From: an uncultured Eubacteriales bacterium
Lineage (GTDB): Bacteria > Bacillota > Clostridia > Oscillospirales > Oscillospiraceae
Assembly: GCA_900319275.1 (NCBI GenBank)
Contig: ONNS01000015.1
Coordinates: 1-45,133 of the forward strand
Reading direction: 5' to 3'
DNA length: 45,133 nt
A model generated the notes under the pieces. The model was not told the DNA's origin. It did not search any database and worked only from the letters and a program-made list of their open reading frames with translations. Every line of letters starts with the position of its first letter. The stretch's first letter is position 1. The position numbers and the translations under genes were made by a program. Positions 28,631 through 37,520 of this stretch are shown here, in pieces.

Positions 28631-28920
28631 TGATCACGAGTGAAAAAGAGATCATGACGGCACTGCTGGCAACCGAGGCAGGCCGTCTTTTTTGTGGCAC
28701 CTTGATGCGCGAGACCGGGGTCTTCGCCCCCATGACGAGGACCGAGACGAACGCTGTCCTGATGCTCGAGGGGCAGCGCAGCGTAGGCGTTCGCGTCTTC
28801 ACCGCGGTCGTGAACGCAGGAGGTGATCCTGTGGCACTGATGAAGGAGTACGCGGTGTGGTTCAAGCAGCAACAGAAACAGAACGAGAAACAGCAGCAGG
28901 AGGAACAGAGCAATGGATAA
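28630..28920 (+). CDS. Bbp19-like small phage protein (96 aa)
   Basis: ATG 28630 shares a base with the portal stop. The pattern LLATEAGRLFCGTLMRETGVF, then MLEGQRSVGVRVFTAVV and LMKEYAVWFKQQ, resembles the Bbp19 family of Bordetella phage BPP-1, encoded between portal and scaffold. A Gln-rich tail (KQQQKQNEKQQQ) ends the product. Structural role unknown; it may be a minor head component. Confidence 0.65.
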   Translation: MITSEKEIMTALLATEAGRLFCGTLMRETGVFAPMTRTETNAVLMLEGQRSVGVRVFTAVVNAGGDPVALMKEYAVWFKQQQKQNEKQQQEEQSNG

Positions 28921-29575
28921 CGAGGACATTTCCATCGTCAACACCGAGCCGGCGAACGACGACATCTCGATCGTCGGGCAGCCTGACACGGAGCCCGCAC
29001 CGCAGGAGCCAGCACCCGAGCAGGCATCGACAGACCAAGAGCAGGCCAAGTCGACAGACCAAGAGACCAAGTCAGAGGCCAAGCCCGACGACAAGCCGGC
29101 GGTCCCTGAGAAGTACGAGTTCGCGATGCCCGAGGGCTTCGTGGTCGATGAGGCGGCCGTCGAGGCCGTGACGCCGATCCTCAAGGAACTGCACTGCTCA
29201 CAGGATACGGCGCAGAAACTGGTCGACCTGCACTTCGCGCAGATCCGCGCGATGCAGGAAGCGCAGGAGAAAGTGAAGGCCGAGACGCTCGCCAAGTGGG
29301 CGCGAGAGATCAAAGCGGATAAAGACATCGGCGGGCCGAACGTGCTGCAGAACCTGCTGCCGGGCACCCGTCTTCTCGATAGATTTGGCAGCGACGACCT
29401 CAAATCGCTGCTCCAGCAGACCGGTCTGGATCGACATCCAGCCGTAGCGCGGTTCCTTGTTGCTGTCGGCAGGGAATTCGCCGAGGACAGATGGGCGGAC
29501 GGCGGCAAACGTGGGCCGGCGGGCGTGAGAACACCCGAGGCCGTGGCGAAACAGATTTTCGATAAAACATTTTAA
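28913..29575 (+). CDS. Capsid scaffolding-like protein
   Basis: 220 aa overlapping the previous gene. A long acidic, Pro/Gln-rich disordered N-terminus (EPAPQEPAPEQASTDQEQ) leads to a helical region (VTPILKELHCSQDTAQKLVDLHFAQIRAMQEAQEKVKAETL), then LPGTRLLDRFGSDDLKSLL. Acidic, helical proteins between portal and major capsid genes commonly act as scaffolds that guide prohead assembly. Call rests mainly on position and composition. Confidence 0.7.
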   Translation: MDNEDISIVNTEPANDDISIVGQPDTEPAPQEPAPEQASTDQEQAKSTDQETKSEAKPDDKPAVPEKYEFAMPEGFVVDEAAVEAVTPILKELHCSQDTAQKLVDLHFAQIRAMQEAQEKVKAETLAKWAREIKADKDIGGPNVLQNLLPGTRLLDRFGSDDLKSLLQQTGLDRHPAVARFLVAVGREFAEDRWADGGKRGPAGVRTPEAVAKQIFDKTF

Positions 29576-29594
29576 TTTTTAGGAGGAGATACTA

Positions 29595-30596
29595 ATGGCA
29601 GTACTCAGCGCACTTTACCCCACGCTGCTCGATGTCGCGCGTCGCACTGACCCCAACGGGAAAATCGCGACCATCGTCGAGCTGCTCAACGAACAGAACC
29701 CGATCCTGAGCGACATGGTCGTGATGGAGTGCAACAACGGCATGACGCACAGAGGCACGATCCGCACCGGCCTGCCGCAGGGAACGTGGCGCAAACTGTA
29801 TCAGGGCGTCCAGCCTGACAAGTCGACGACCCGTCAGGTCATGGACACTTGCGGAATGCTGGAAGCCTACTCGCAGGTCGACAAGGCTCTGGCCGACATG
29901 GCCCCAGATAAGGCGGCGTTTATGCTCACCGAGTCGACCGCGTACCTCGAAGGGCTCAACCAACAGATGGCCTCGACGCTGTTCTACGGCGATACGGCGG
30001 TCGATCCGGAAAAGTTCACCGGCCTCGCTGCTCGCTACAACAAGTATGGCACGAACGCCCAGAAGAGCAGCTACAACGTGCTCAACGCCGGCGGCGTAGG
30101 ATCGGACAACACGTCGATCTGGCTGCTCTACTGGGGCACGCAGACGATGTGCGGACTGTACCCGAAGGGATCCAAGGCTGGCTTGAGCCATCAGGACCTC
30201 GGCGAGGTCACGCAGGTCGAGTCCGACGGTTCGATGTATCAGGTCTATCGCAGCCACTACAAGTGGGACCTCGGCTTCACCGTCCGCGATTGGCGCTACG
30301 CCGTGCGCATTGCTAACATCGATGTGAGCAACCTCGACGGTGCTTCCGCGGCCGACCTCATCACGCTGCTGATCAAGGCCTCGCACCGCATCCCGGCGGC
30401 GAAGATCGGCCGACCGGTGATCTACTGCAACAAGACGATCTCGACCTACCTCGATCTTCAGGCCATGAGTCGCAGCAACCTGATGCTGACCTACAGTGAG
30501 GTCGACGGCCATCCGCAGACCCGTTTCCGCGGCATCCCTATCAAGGAATGCGACGCGATCCTCGACAGCGAAGCGGCTGTTTCCGCTGATTCCTAG
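29595..30596 (+). CDS. Major capsid protein
   Basis: 333 aa; AGGAGGAG precedes ATG 29595. The sequence (LLDVARRTDPNGKIATIVELLNEQNPILSDM, TFLYGD-like LFYGDTAVDPEKFTGL, YRSHYKWDLGFTVRDWRYAVRIANID) resembles major capsid proteins of BPP-1-like podoviruses, an HK97-type fold. It is followed by a cement-like protein, as expected. Expected to be the most abundant virion protein. Confidence 0.85.
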   Translation: MAVLSALYPTLLDVARRTDPNGKIATIVELLNEQNPILSDMVVMECNNGMTHRGTIRTGLPQGTWRKLYQGVQPDKSTTRQVMDTCGMLEAYSQVDKALADMAPDKAAFMLTESTAYLEGLNQQMASTLFYGDTAVDPEKFTGLAARYNKYGTNAQKSSYNVLNAGGVGSDNTSIWLLYWGTQTMCGLYPKGSKAGLSHQDLGEVTQVESDGSMYQVYRSHYKWDLGFTVRDWRYAVRIANIDVSNLDGASAADLITLLIKASHRIPAAKIGRPVIYCNKTISTYLDLQAMSRSNLMLTYSEVDGHPQTRFRGIPIKECDAILDSEAAVSADS

Positions 30597-30609
30597 GAGG
30601 TGTTTTTAA

Positions 30610-31017
30610 ATGATCATTGATAAGATGCTCCTGTTTGGCACGCTCGCAATGACCTCGAGCGGTGCCCTTGCTGACGTCGTGGACACCAAAAAGCCCGGCG
30701 ACGCCATCGGCGATGAGCTCTGGTTCCACGTCCGCAGCTACGGCGACGGCCTGACCAATGTCGCCAGTCTGGCGTTCAAGCTCCAGACCTGCGCGGCCTC
30801 GAACTTCAGCTCGAACGTTGTGGACATGGTCACCGTGTCCGGCCTCGCGCCCGTCAACGGCGTGATCGACTTCGCCTGCCGCGTGCCTCCCGGAGCGCTG
30901 CGCTACCTGCGTGCGACGGTGACGCCCACGGCGGTCTCCGATACGACTGCGGCCGGCTGCGTCGCTGCGTTCCTGACCCACGGTCCTCAGCACTCCTTCG
31001 AGAACTTCAAGGCGTAG
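30610..31017 (+). CDS. Bbp16-like capsid cement/decoration protein
   Basis: 135 aa, ATG 30610 after AGGAGG. LAMTSSGALADVVDTKKPGDAIGDELWFHVR and PPGALRYLRATVTPT match Bbp16-type cement proteins of BPP-1-like phages that stabilise the expanded capsid. It directly follows the major capsid gene. Size agrees with the family. Confidence 0.7.
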   Translation: MIIDKMLLFGTLAMTSSGALADVVDTKKPGDAIGDELWFHVRSYGDGLTNVASLAFKLQTCAASNFSSNVVDMVTVSGLAPVNGVIDFACRVPPGALRYLRATVTPTAVSDTTAAGCVAAFLTHGPQHSFENFKA

Positions 31018-31026
31018 GTGAGCCTC

Positions 31027-31281
31027 ATGCTCTACTACGTTGAGAAGACTTGCATCGACTTCAACGGCCGTTATTTCACGGCCGGCGAGACGGTCGACCT
31101 GCCCGAGGGCAAGCACAGCGCGCACCTGATCCCCGTGCCGGCCGAGGAGCCCGAGGCGGAAACGCCCGAGCCCGAAGAGGCAGTCGAGGAAACAGAAGAG
31201 GAACCGGTCGAAGAACCCGCACCGGCTCCCAAGAAGACAAGCCGCAAGAAGGCGGCAACAACCACGGAGGCGGAGGGCTAG
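31027..31281 (+). CDS. Acidic/Lys-tailed hypothetical protein (84 aa)
   Basis: ATG 31027 with AGGTGAG 5 bases before; GTG 31018 is an alternative. A short globular start (LYYVEKTCIDFNGRYFTAGETVDLPEGK) precedes an acidic, then Pro/Lys-rich, low-complexity tail (EAETPEPEEAVEETEEEP; KKTSRKKAATT). Its stop codon lies in the loop of a terminator. Function unknown; small proteins like this are often minor head components. Confidence 0.65.
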   Translation: MLYYVEKTCIDFNGRYFTAGETVDLPEGKHSAHLIPVPAEEPEAETPEPEEAVEETEEEPVEEPAPAPKKTSRKKAATTTEAEG

Positions 31282-31299
31282 TCCCTCCGCTTTTCTTTT
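31270..31299 (+). terminator. Intrinsic terminator overlapping a stop codon
   Basis: Perfect 8-bp stem (GCGGAGGG 31270-31277 with CCCTCCGC 31283-31290), loop CTAGT containing the TAG stop (31279-31281), tail TTTTCTTTT. It likely reduces transcription from the capsid genes into the tail genes, so capsid protein is made in excess. Confidence 0.85.
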
Positions 31300-31317
31300 A
31301 GTTAGGAGGACTGCCCG

Positions 31318-31947
31318 ATGTACTCAGAAGTCAGCATTTGCAACTTTGCGCTCAACCACATGGGCATCGGGCGCGTGATCAGCAAACTGACCGACGCTAC
31401 CGAGGAGGCACGCGCCTGCAAGCGATTCTACGAACACGCCCGCGATGAACTGCTGCAGGAGTATCCGTGGAACTGGGCGGCGTCGGTCAGCGAGCTCGCT
31501 GAAACGACAGAGACGAGCGCCTTCGGGGAGCACGTCTACGCGGTACCGGTGAACGCATTGCGGATCCGTAACATCTTCTCGCCCAGCGCCCCGCAAGTTC
31601 GCCCGAACTGGCACATCCGCCGCAGCCTCAACGGCGGGCGGATCGTCATCACGGACATCACGCCGGCATGGGCTGAGTTCACGGTCCGCGTCACGGACCC
31701 GACGGAGTTCCCACCGACATGGGCGGATGCGCTGTCTTGGCTGCTCGCGGCCAAACTGACGCTCTCGCTCAAGGGCGACGGCGAGGCCCGCAGGCAGGAC
31801 ATCATGCAGTATTACATGATGAGCAAGCAGAAGGCCGTGATGGCCGACGCGAACGAGGGGCTGCGCAACGGCGTCAACGTGGACAAGAACCTCTCGCTTG
31901 ATGCTCAGGTCTCGGCGATCACCGAGTACATCGACTGCCGCTCATGA
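31318..31947 (+). CDS. Tail tubular protein A-like (gp11-type)
   Basis: 209 aa, ATG 31318 after AGGAGG. SEVSICNFALNHMGIGRVISKLTD, ACKRFYEHARDELLQEYPWNWA and ALSWLLAAKLTLSL resemble the tail tubular protein A of T7-like podoviruses, which forms the gatekeeper ring below the portal. It overlaps the next gene by 4 bases, and the pair tubular A/tubular B is standard. Identification based on pattern and order. Confidence 0.8.
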   Translation: MYSEVSICNFALNHMGIGRVISKLTDATEEARACKRFYEHARDELLQEYPWNWAASVSELAETTETSAFGEHVYAVPVNALRIRNIFSPSAPQVRPNWHIRRSLNGGRIVITDITPAWAEFTVRVTDPTEFPPTWADALSWLLAAKLTLSLKGDGEARRQDIMQYYMMSKQKAVMADANEGLRNGVNVDKNLSLDAQVSAITEYIDCRS

Positions 31948-34580
31948 GTATGTACCCGATCCAGCCGAGCTTCGCGGCCGGCGAGCTGACGCCCTCGCTG
32001 TACGGCCGCGTGGACATGGCCAAGTATGCCGTCGGCCTCAAGACGTGTGAAAACTTCCTGATCCATCCGCACGGCGGGGTAAGTCGCCGTCCCGGCACGC
32101 ACTACGTGGCAACGGCGGCCGGTCCCTGCCGGCTGGTGCCGTTCATCTACAACGAGAGCGTCGCCTACGTGATCGAGATCTCGGCCGGCACGATGCGGTT
32201 CTTCCGCGACGCGCAGCTCGTCGGCAGCCTGTCGGGTGTGCCCTACTCCCTCGCGGAGATCTGGGAATTGTCCTTTGCACAGAGCGCCGACGTGCTCTAC
32301 ATCTGCCACAAGAACCACCCGCCGATGGAGCTGGCACGGTACAGCGACTCCGTATGGACGCTGACGCCCTGCCGCTTCACACCGCCTCCCTTCAAAACGC
32401 AGACGGCCGAGCAGGCAGCGGTCACACTGACGGCTTCGGCTACGTCGGGCACGGTGACGATGACGGCCTCGGCCCCGGTCTTCGGCACGGGCAAGATTCC
32501 CGTCGGGGGTGCGGTCGCTCTGATCCAGCACGCCGACGAGGACTGCCAGAAGGAGACCGGCAATGCCGTCGCGCACACCGAAACGGTCAAGCTGCGCTAT
32601 GAGGTCGGCATCGCCGAGTACTGCACCTCGATCTCCGAGGTCGGTGACGACTCGACGCCCCGGCCGAACTACGTCTACTCGCTCACGGTCACGGCCGAGC
32701 AGGCGGGGCACATGACTGTCGGCGACGCAATCGAGATCCGCGGCAAGACCGGCACGATCTCGTCCATCACGGCGATCACGGCCAGCAACAGCGCCCACGA
32801 GACGATCGGCAAGTACGAGCCGGGGCATGAGGGCGAGTACGCGATCGCCTGCTCCGGGTTCACGGTCACGCGATCGATGGACGGGTACACGGCCGAGATC
32901 AAGGGCACGCACACGACGCCGGCCGACGCCTCTTGGGGGTTGCAGGTCACGGTGTGGAAAGCGTGGCGACTGGAGAGCAGTGGGTTCTGGGCCGGTGAAG
33001 TCTACCTTGAACGCTACGACGCCGACGAGGGGCGCTGGGTGCGCATGAAGACATACACCTCAAAGGAGAGCGAGAACAGTGCCCGCAACTATGCCGACAG
33101 CGGCGAGTTCGACGAGCCCACGCAGTTGCGGCTGGTAAGCGACTCGTTCTATACGTTTGTGCCCGACGACAACGTCGAGGCCGACAGGGGATACTTCCAA
33201 CTCGTCGCCGAGGAAACGGATCACCTCGGCTGGGGCACGGTCACGGCCGTGGCCTCCGGAACGTCCGCCACGGTCGACGTGGCAGAACCGTTCGTTTCCA
33301 CCACGGGCACGGCGCTGTGGCAGGAAGGCGCGTGGAGCGAAACGCACGGGTACCCGCGTGCTGTGGGATTTTATCAGGAGCGCCTCTGCTTCGGCGGCAG
33401 CGTCTCCGAGCCGCAGACCGTGTGGTTGTCGCGCACCGGCGACTACTACAACTTCGGCATCTCATCGCCGACACTGGACGACGACGCGATCTCTGCGACG
33501 ATGGCGTCGCGGCAGGTCAATGTTATCCGCCATTTTGTGGGCCTCGGCAATTTGGTCGTGCTGACCTCGGGATCCGAGTGGTTGATCTCTGCCGACGGTG
33601 CCCTGACGCCCACGAACATCAACGCGAAACCGCAGGGGTACCGCGGCTGCACCGGCCTCGACCCGATTGTCTGCGGCAACATGATCTTGTTCGTGCAGAG
33701 CCAAGGATTCCGCGTGCGCGACCTCGGGTACCAGTACGAAACCGATAGCTATAACGGCAACGACTTGTCGGTGATGGCGCAGCACTTGTTCAGAGACTAC
33801 AGCATCCGCGACTGGTGTTACCAGCAGGAACCGGACAGCATGGCGTGGATCGTCCGCGACGACGGGGCGCTGCTGTCGCTCACGTACATGAGGGAACACG
33901 ATGTTTTCGCATGGGCGCGGCACCCGACCGACGGCACGGTCGAGAGCATCGCCGCGATCCCCGGGGTCTTCGGCAGCGACGTGTACCTGTGCGTCCTGCG
34001 CAACGGCACACGCGTCATTGAACGCATGGAACCCAAGGCGGTCACGACCGCAGCCGAGGCGTACTACCTCGACAGCGGCGTGACGATCCGCAGCAACGCC
34101 GGCACGAAGAACGTGACCGGTCTGGCGCACCTTGCCGGCAAGAAGGTGCAGGTGCTGGCCGACGGCAGCGTGGCCGGCGAGTTCACGGTGTCCGCGCAGG
34201 GCACGGTGACACTGACGAAGGCGGCCAAACTCATCCACGCCGGCCTACCCTACCAGAGCAAGCTGCGCACGCTTGACCTCAACATGCAGCGCCAAGACGG
34301 CGTGCAGTTGACGCGGCGCTCCCGCGTGGCCGCTGTCGCGATCCGCGTCGAGCAGACACGCGGGCTGTGGGCAGGCGTCGATGAATCCCATTTGCAGGAG
34401 AGCATCGACCGCACGGCGGAGCCGTATGACGCGGCCACGGGCTTGCGGTCGTGCGACATCCATCTGAGCCTGTCAAGTAGCTACGTCGACTACGGCGGCG
34501 GCTCGGTGTGGATCGAGACGAAGGACCCCTTGCCGGCGTCAGTGCTGGCGATCGTCCCGGAGGTGAGCGCGGGTGGGTAG
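31944..34580 (+). CDS. Tail tubular protein B-like (tail nozzle)
   Basis: 878 aa. The start (QPSFAAGELTPSLYGRVDMAKYAVGLKTCENFLIHPHGGVSRRPGTHYV) is characteristic of podovirus tail nozzle proteins, followed by LVPFIYNESVAYVIEI and later GFYQERLCFGGS, WLSRTGDYYNF and SEWLISADG motifs of the propeller-like domain. It forms the nozzle to which fibres attach and through which DNA leaves. Longer than T7 gp12 because of Ig-like or Thr-rich insertions in the first half. Confidence 0.85.
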   Translation: MSMYPIQPSFAAGELTPSLYGRVDMAKYAVGLKTCENFLIHPHGGVSRRPGTHYVATAAGPCRLVPFIYNESVAYVIEISAGTMRFFRDAQLVGSLSGVPYSLAEIWELSFAQSADVLYICHKNHPPMELARYSDSVWTLTPCRFTPPPFKTQTAEQAAVTLTASATSGTVTMTASAPVFGTGKIPVGGAVALIQHADEDCQKETGNAVAHTETVKLRYEVGIAEYCTSISEVGDDSTPRPNYVYSLTVTAEQAGHMTVGDAIEIRGKTGTISSITAITASNSAHETIGKYEPGHEGEYAIACSGFTVTRSMDGYTAEIKGTHTTPADASWGLQVTVWKAWRLESSGFWAGEVYLERYDADEGRWVRMKTYTSKESENSARNYADSGEFDEPTQLRLVSDSFYTFVPDDNVEADRGYFQLVAEETDHLGWGTVTAVASGTSATVDVAEPFVSTTGTALWQEGAWSETHGYPRAVGFYQERLCFGGSVSEPQTVWLSRTGDYYNFGISSPTLDDDAISATMASRQVNVIRHFVGLGNLVVLTSGSEWLISADGALTPTNINAKPQGYRGCTGLDPIVCGNMILFVQSQGFRVRDLGYQYETDSYNGNDLSVMAQHLFRDYSIRDWCYQQEPDSMAWIVRDDGALLSLTYMREHDVFAWARHPTDGTVESIAAIPGVFGSDVYLCVLRNGTRVIERMEPKAVTTAAEAYYLDSGVTIRSNAGTKNVTGLAHLAGKKVQVLADGSVAGEFTVSAQGTVTLTKAAKLIHAGLPYQSKLRTLDLNMQRQDGVQLTRRSRVAAVAIRVEQTRGLWAGVDESHLQESIDRTAEPYDAATGLRSCDIHLSLSSSYVDYGGGSVWIETKDPLPASVLAIVPEVSAGG

Positions 34581-35058
34581 GAAATGGAAACATATCATTT
34601 CGGCGACGACAACCGGGGCGCACCTGCGCTACATCGCCGACCACTTCCGCCCCGAGGAGGCGCTTGAGTGCATGGCCTCGTGGGACGAGTCCCCCATCTC
34701 GGCGCTGGCCAGATCATGGGTCGAGTCGAGGACCGTCTACACCTTCCTAGCCCCGGATCGCACGCCGCTGTGCGTCGCCGGCGTTGTCGACAAGCCCCCG
34801 GAAGACGGGTGGCACGATTTCTGGATGCTTGGCACGACCGACATCCTTAAACACAAACTTGAATTCCTTCGCGCGTGCCAGCGGTACAAGGTGCAGTTCC
34901 TCTGCTGCTACCCGCGGCTCCGCGCCTACATAGACGCCCGGTACGACCTGTCCCTCAAGTGGGCTCGCTGGCTGGGCTGTGAGATCCTTGCGCCGGCTCC
35001 CTACGGGAGGAACGGCGCTCTTTTCTGTGAGGTGAGACTTCAATGGGCAGCGCAGTAA
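34573..35058 (+). CDS. T7 gp13-like hypothetical protein (DUF2833-like)
   Basis: 161 aa from GTG 34573. A region (RYIADHFRPEEALECMASWDESP, VDKPPEDGWHDFWMLGTTDILKHKLEFLRACQRYK) resembles podovirus proteins near gp13/gp14 with an acetyltransferase-like look. It overlaps both neighbours. In T7, gp13 is needed for assembly of internal proteins; here that is only inferred from position. Confidence 0.6.
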   Translation: MGRKWKHIISATTTGAHLRYIADHFRPEEALECMASWDESPISALARSWVESRTVYTFLAPDRTPLCVAGVVDKPPEDGWHDFWMLGTTDILKHKLEFLRACQRYKVQFLCCYPRLRAYIDARYDLSLKWARWLGCEILAPAPYGRNGALFCEVRLQWAAQ

Positions 35059-35750
35059 TGATCGGACTCTCCGCCGCGGCGACGATCGGGCAGGGGATCA
35101 TCCAATACAGAAATTCAAAGGCGCAGGCGGCCGCGTACGAGTTCCAAGCGAAAGCCGCGCGTGACTCCTACGAGGCGCAGGCCCGCATCGCCGAGCAGAA
35201 CGCCGGCCGTGCCCGCGCGGAGTCCGAGGCCGTGTCGCAGGCTGGCGCTGTTGAGCAGAAGCAGGCACGGGACCGTATCCGCGCCATCCAAGCGCAGCAG
35301 GCTGCCGGCTACGGTGCGAGCGGGCTGTCGCTTGCCAGCGGCACGCCGATGTCTGTGATGACGGACACGATGGTGCAGGGCGAGGAAGACGTCCGCCAGA
35401 TGGGGCTGAACACGGCCCGCAGGAAGTTTGCCTTGATCAATCAGGCGCAGGACTACACGACGAACGCGCGGTTCCAGCGTCAGGCAGGCCACAACCAGTA
35501 TGAGGCGTACATGGGGCAGGCCAGCGCGGCACGAGCGGCTGGACGCAACGCATTAACGGGCAGCTTGTTTGCTGCTGTCGGGCAGGCGGCAGCGAACTGG
35601 GGCAACTTCAAGGCACCCGGGGCGAGTGCCGCACCGAAAGCGGCGTCCCCGATCAAGCAGTCATTCGCGACCTTCGAGGACGCACAAGTCGGCACGACGC
35701 CTGTGGCGATCTATCAGGGCAACACCGTGCTGCGGCGTCGGAGGTATTAA
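35043..35750 (+). CDS. Internal virion protein (gp14-like)
   Basis: 235 aa. A short hydrophobic N-terminus (VMIGLSAAATIGQGIIQY) is followed by a long Ala/Gln/Arg-rich helical region (AYEFQAKAARDSYEAQARIAEQNAGRARAESEAV) with GASGLSLASGTPMSVM, a motif frequent in podovirus internal core proteins. It would be ejected with the genome to form part of the trans-envelope channel. Start ATG 35043 inside the end of the previous gene. Confidence 0.75.
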   Translation: MGSAVMIGLSAAATIGQGIIQYRNSKAQAAAYEFQAKAARDSYEAQARIAEQNAGRARAESEAVSQAGAVEQKQARDRIRAIQAQQAAGYGASGLSLASGTPMSVMTDTMVQGEEDVRQMGLNTARRKFALINQAQDYTTNARFQRQAGHNQYEAYMGQASAARAAGRNALTGSLFAAVGQAAANWGNFKAPGASAAPKAASPIKQSFATFEDAQVGTTPVAIYQGNTVLRRRRY

Positions 35751-37520
35751 ATGAGAGTCCCCGTCTACCAGCAGCAGGTCACGCCCCAGATCCCCAGCGT
35801 CCGCACGCAGGTGCAGGTGCCCGACGGCGCGACCGGCGTGGCGCTTAAGCCTGTTGACACTTCAGCCGGCCTTGCTCAGGGCGTCGAGTCCTTGCGGCTC
35901 GGCATCATGAAACTGCAGGAGAACAAGGAGCAGTTCGAGCTTGCGCAGTCTGTTACCGAGTTCCGGCGCAGAAACACTGAGTTCCTGAACGCCAAGGATA
36001 CCGGCATTTTTGCGCAGCAGGGCGAGAACGTTTTCGGCAGCACTGAGCGCTACACGAAGTTCGCGACCGATCTCGCCGAGGAACTCGCGAAAAACCGTAA
36101 ATGGTCTGGACCGGCGAGGCAGAGGTTCATGAGCGCGATCGACAATGTGGTGAACTATTCCACACAGTCGGTCATGCGCTTTGAGCAGGACGCCAGCGAG
36201 AAGGTCAAGAACGCCGTCTTTGAGGGGACCATTGCGCAGGCGTATCAGGACGCGTCCATGAACGTCCGCAACGAGGAGCTGTTCAGGGACGCTCTTGACA
36301 CTGCCGTATCCGCGTCCGTCGAACGCTGGGCCCCGTTCGGTAAGGAGAAGGTCGCGGCTGAAACCAAGAAGCTCGAATCGCAGTTCTACTCGCTGCGTAT
36401 CGCCTCCATCCTCCAGGACGACCCTCGCGCTGCACAGGCGATGTTCGAGAAAAACCGCAACGCCCTGCTGCCTGATATGCAGGTGAGACTTGACGCCAGC
36501 ATCAAGAACAAGATGGAGCTGATCGAGACACAGGAGATGGGCGATCAGCTGATCCGCCGATTCGGCAGCAACGAGGCCGCCGGACTGGCGTTTATCCGCA
36601 AGAACTTCGAGGGCGAGGAGGAGCGGCGCTACGTTGCCGAGTTCAAGACGCGGTCGTCGGAACTGCGCTCGCGTATCGCACAGGGGCGTGCCGCTCTCGG
36701 GCAGGCACAGTCGGGCTTCTTAAAGGAGCTGAAAGGCAGGATGGACCAGGGGGAGAAGTTTACGCCTGCACAGCTCAACGCCTTCGCAAAAGAAGGGAAA
36801 ATGTCGGCGGATGGCGTCCCGAAAGCATTGGCATATCAGGAAGCCCTGCGGACGCGTCCGCATATCGTAGACCGTCTTGCTAAGGAGATGGGAACCAGAG
36901 GCGAGAACTTCTACACTTTGCCGCCGAAAGAACAGGAAGACAGGATTAACGCTGAGGCGTGGGGTATGGCAAATGGCACAAAAAACGGTTGGAAAGAAAG
37001 CCGCGATAAATTCGTCAACGACCTCACCAATGCTCTCAAATTCGGGCAGACCGGTGAAGACACAGTGAAGCTCGCTGTAAAGCGCGGCCTTATCTCGAAT
37101 CAAACCGGCGACGACATCATTGAGAAAAAGAAGCGCTATTCCCAAGCGCAGGTGATTGTGACGAAGCAGAATCGCACAGCGCTGGAAGGTCTGCTGAAAA
37201 AGTGGGGACTTGACAAGACGTCGATTGACCTGCGCCTTTACGATTTCGACAAGGTCGTGGAGAACATCGACAGAAAGAGTACCGACTTTGATGACCGCGT
37301 GCATAAGGCACGTGAAAAAATCGCTGCGGGAGCCGCGGAAACGTACGAAGTCAGTTTTACTGGTTTGTGGGGGAAGACTAAAGCCGGCAATGATTTTGAT
37401 ACGTTCAGTGCGCTGCGCTTTGTTTCTGATCCGCCGGACGAACAGAAGATTCAAGCGAATCTCGAAAAAAAGTACAAAGAAACTTCAAAGGAGGTGACGC
37501 AGAATGCCGGGAAGAAGTGA
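35751..37520 (+). CDS. Internal virion protein (gp15-like)
   Basis: 589 aa directly after the gp14-like gene. Mostly helical and charged, with VYQQQVTPQIPSVRTQVQVPDG at the start, LAQGVESLRLGIMKLQENKEQ and many helix blocks. This fits the second internal core protein of T7-like phages, ejected into the cell envelope. It ends 17 bases into the giant polyvalent gene. The 3' third is slightly AT-richer. Confidence 0.7.
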   Translation: MRVPVYQQQVTPQIPSVRTQVQVPDGATGVALKPVDTSAGLAQGVESLRLGIMKLQENKEQFELAQSVTEFRRRNTEFLNAKDTGIFAQQGENVFGSTERYTKFATDLAEELAKNRKWSGPARQRFMSAIDNVVNYSTQSVMRFEQDASEKVKNAVFEGTIAQAYQDASMNVRNEELFRDALDTAVSASVERWAPFGKEKVAAETKKLESQFYSLRIASILQDDPRAAQAMFEKNRNALLPDMQVRLDASIKNKMELIETQEMGDQLIRRFGSNEAAGLAFIRKNFEGEEERRYVAEFKTRSSELRSRIAQGRAALGQAQSGFLKELKGRMDQGEKFTPAQLNAFAKEGKMSADGVPKALAYQEALRTRPHIVDRLAKEMGTRGENFYTLPPKEQEDRINAEAWGMANGTKNGWKESRDKFVNDLTNALKFGQTGEDTVKLAVKRGLISNQTGDDIIEKKKRYSQAQVIVTKQNRTALEGLLKKWGLDKTSIDLRLYDFDKVVENIDRKSTDFDDRVHKAREKIAAGAAETYEVSFTGLWGKTKAGNDFDTFSALRFVSDPPDEQKIQANLEKKYKETSKEVTQNAGKK

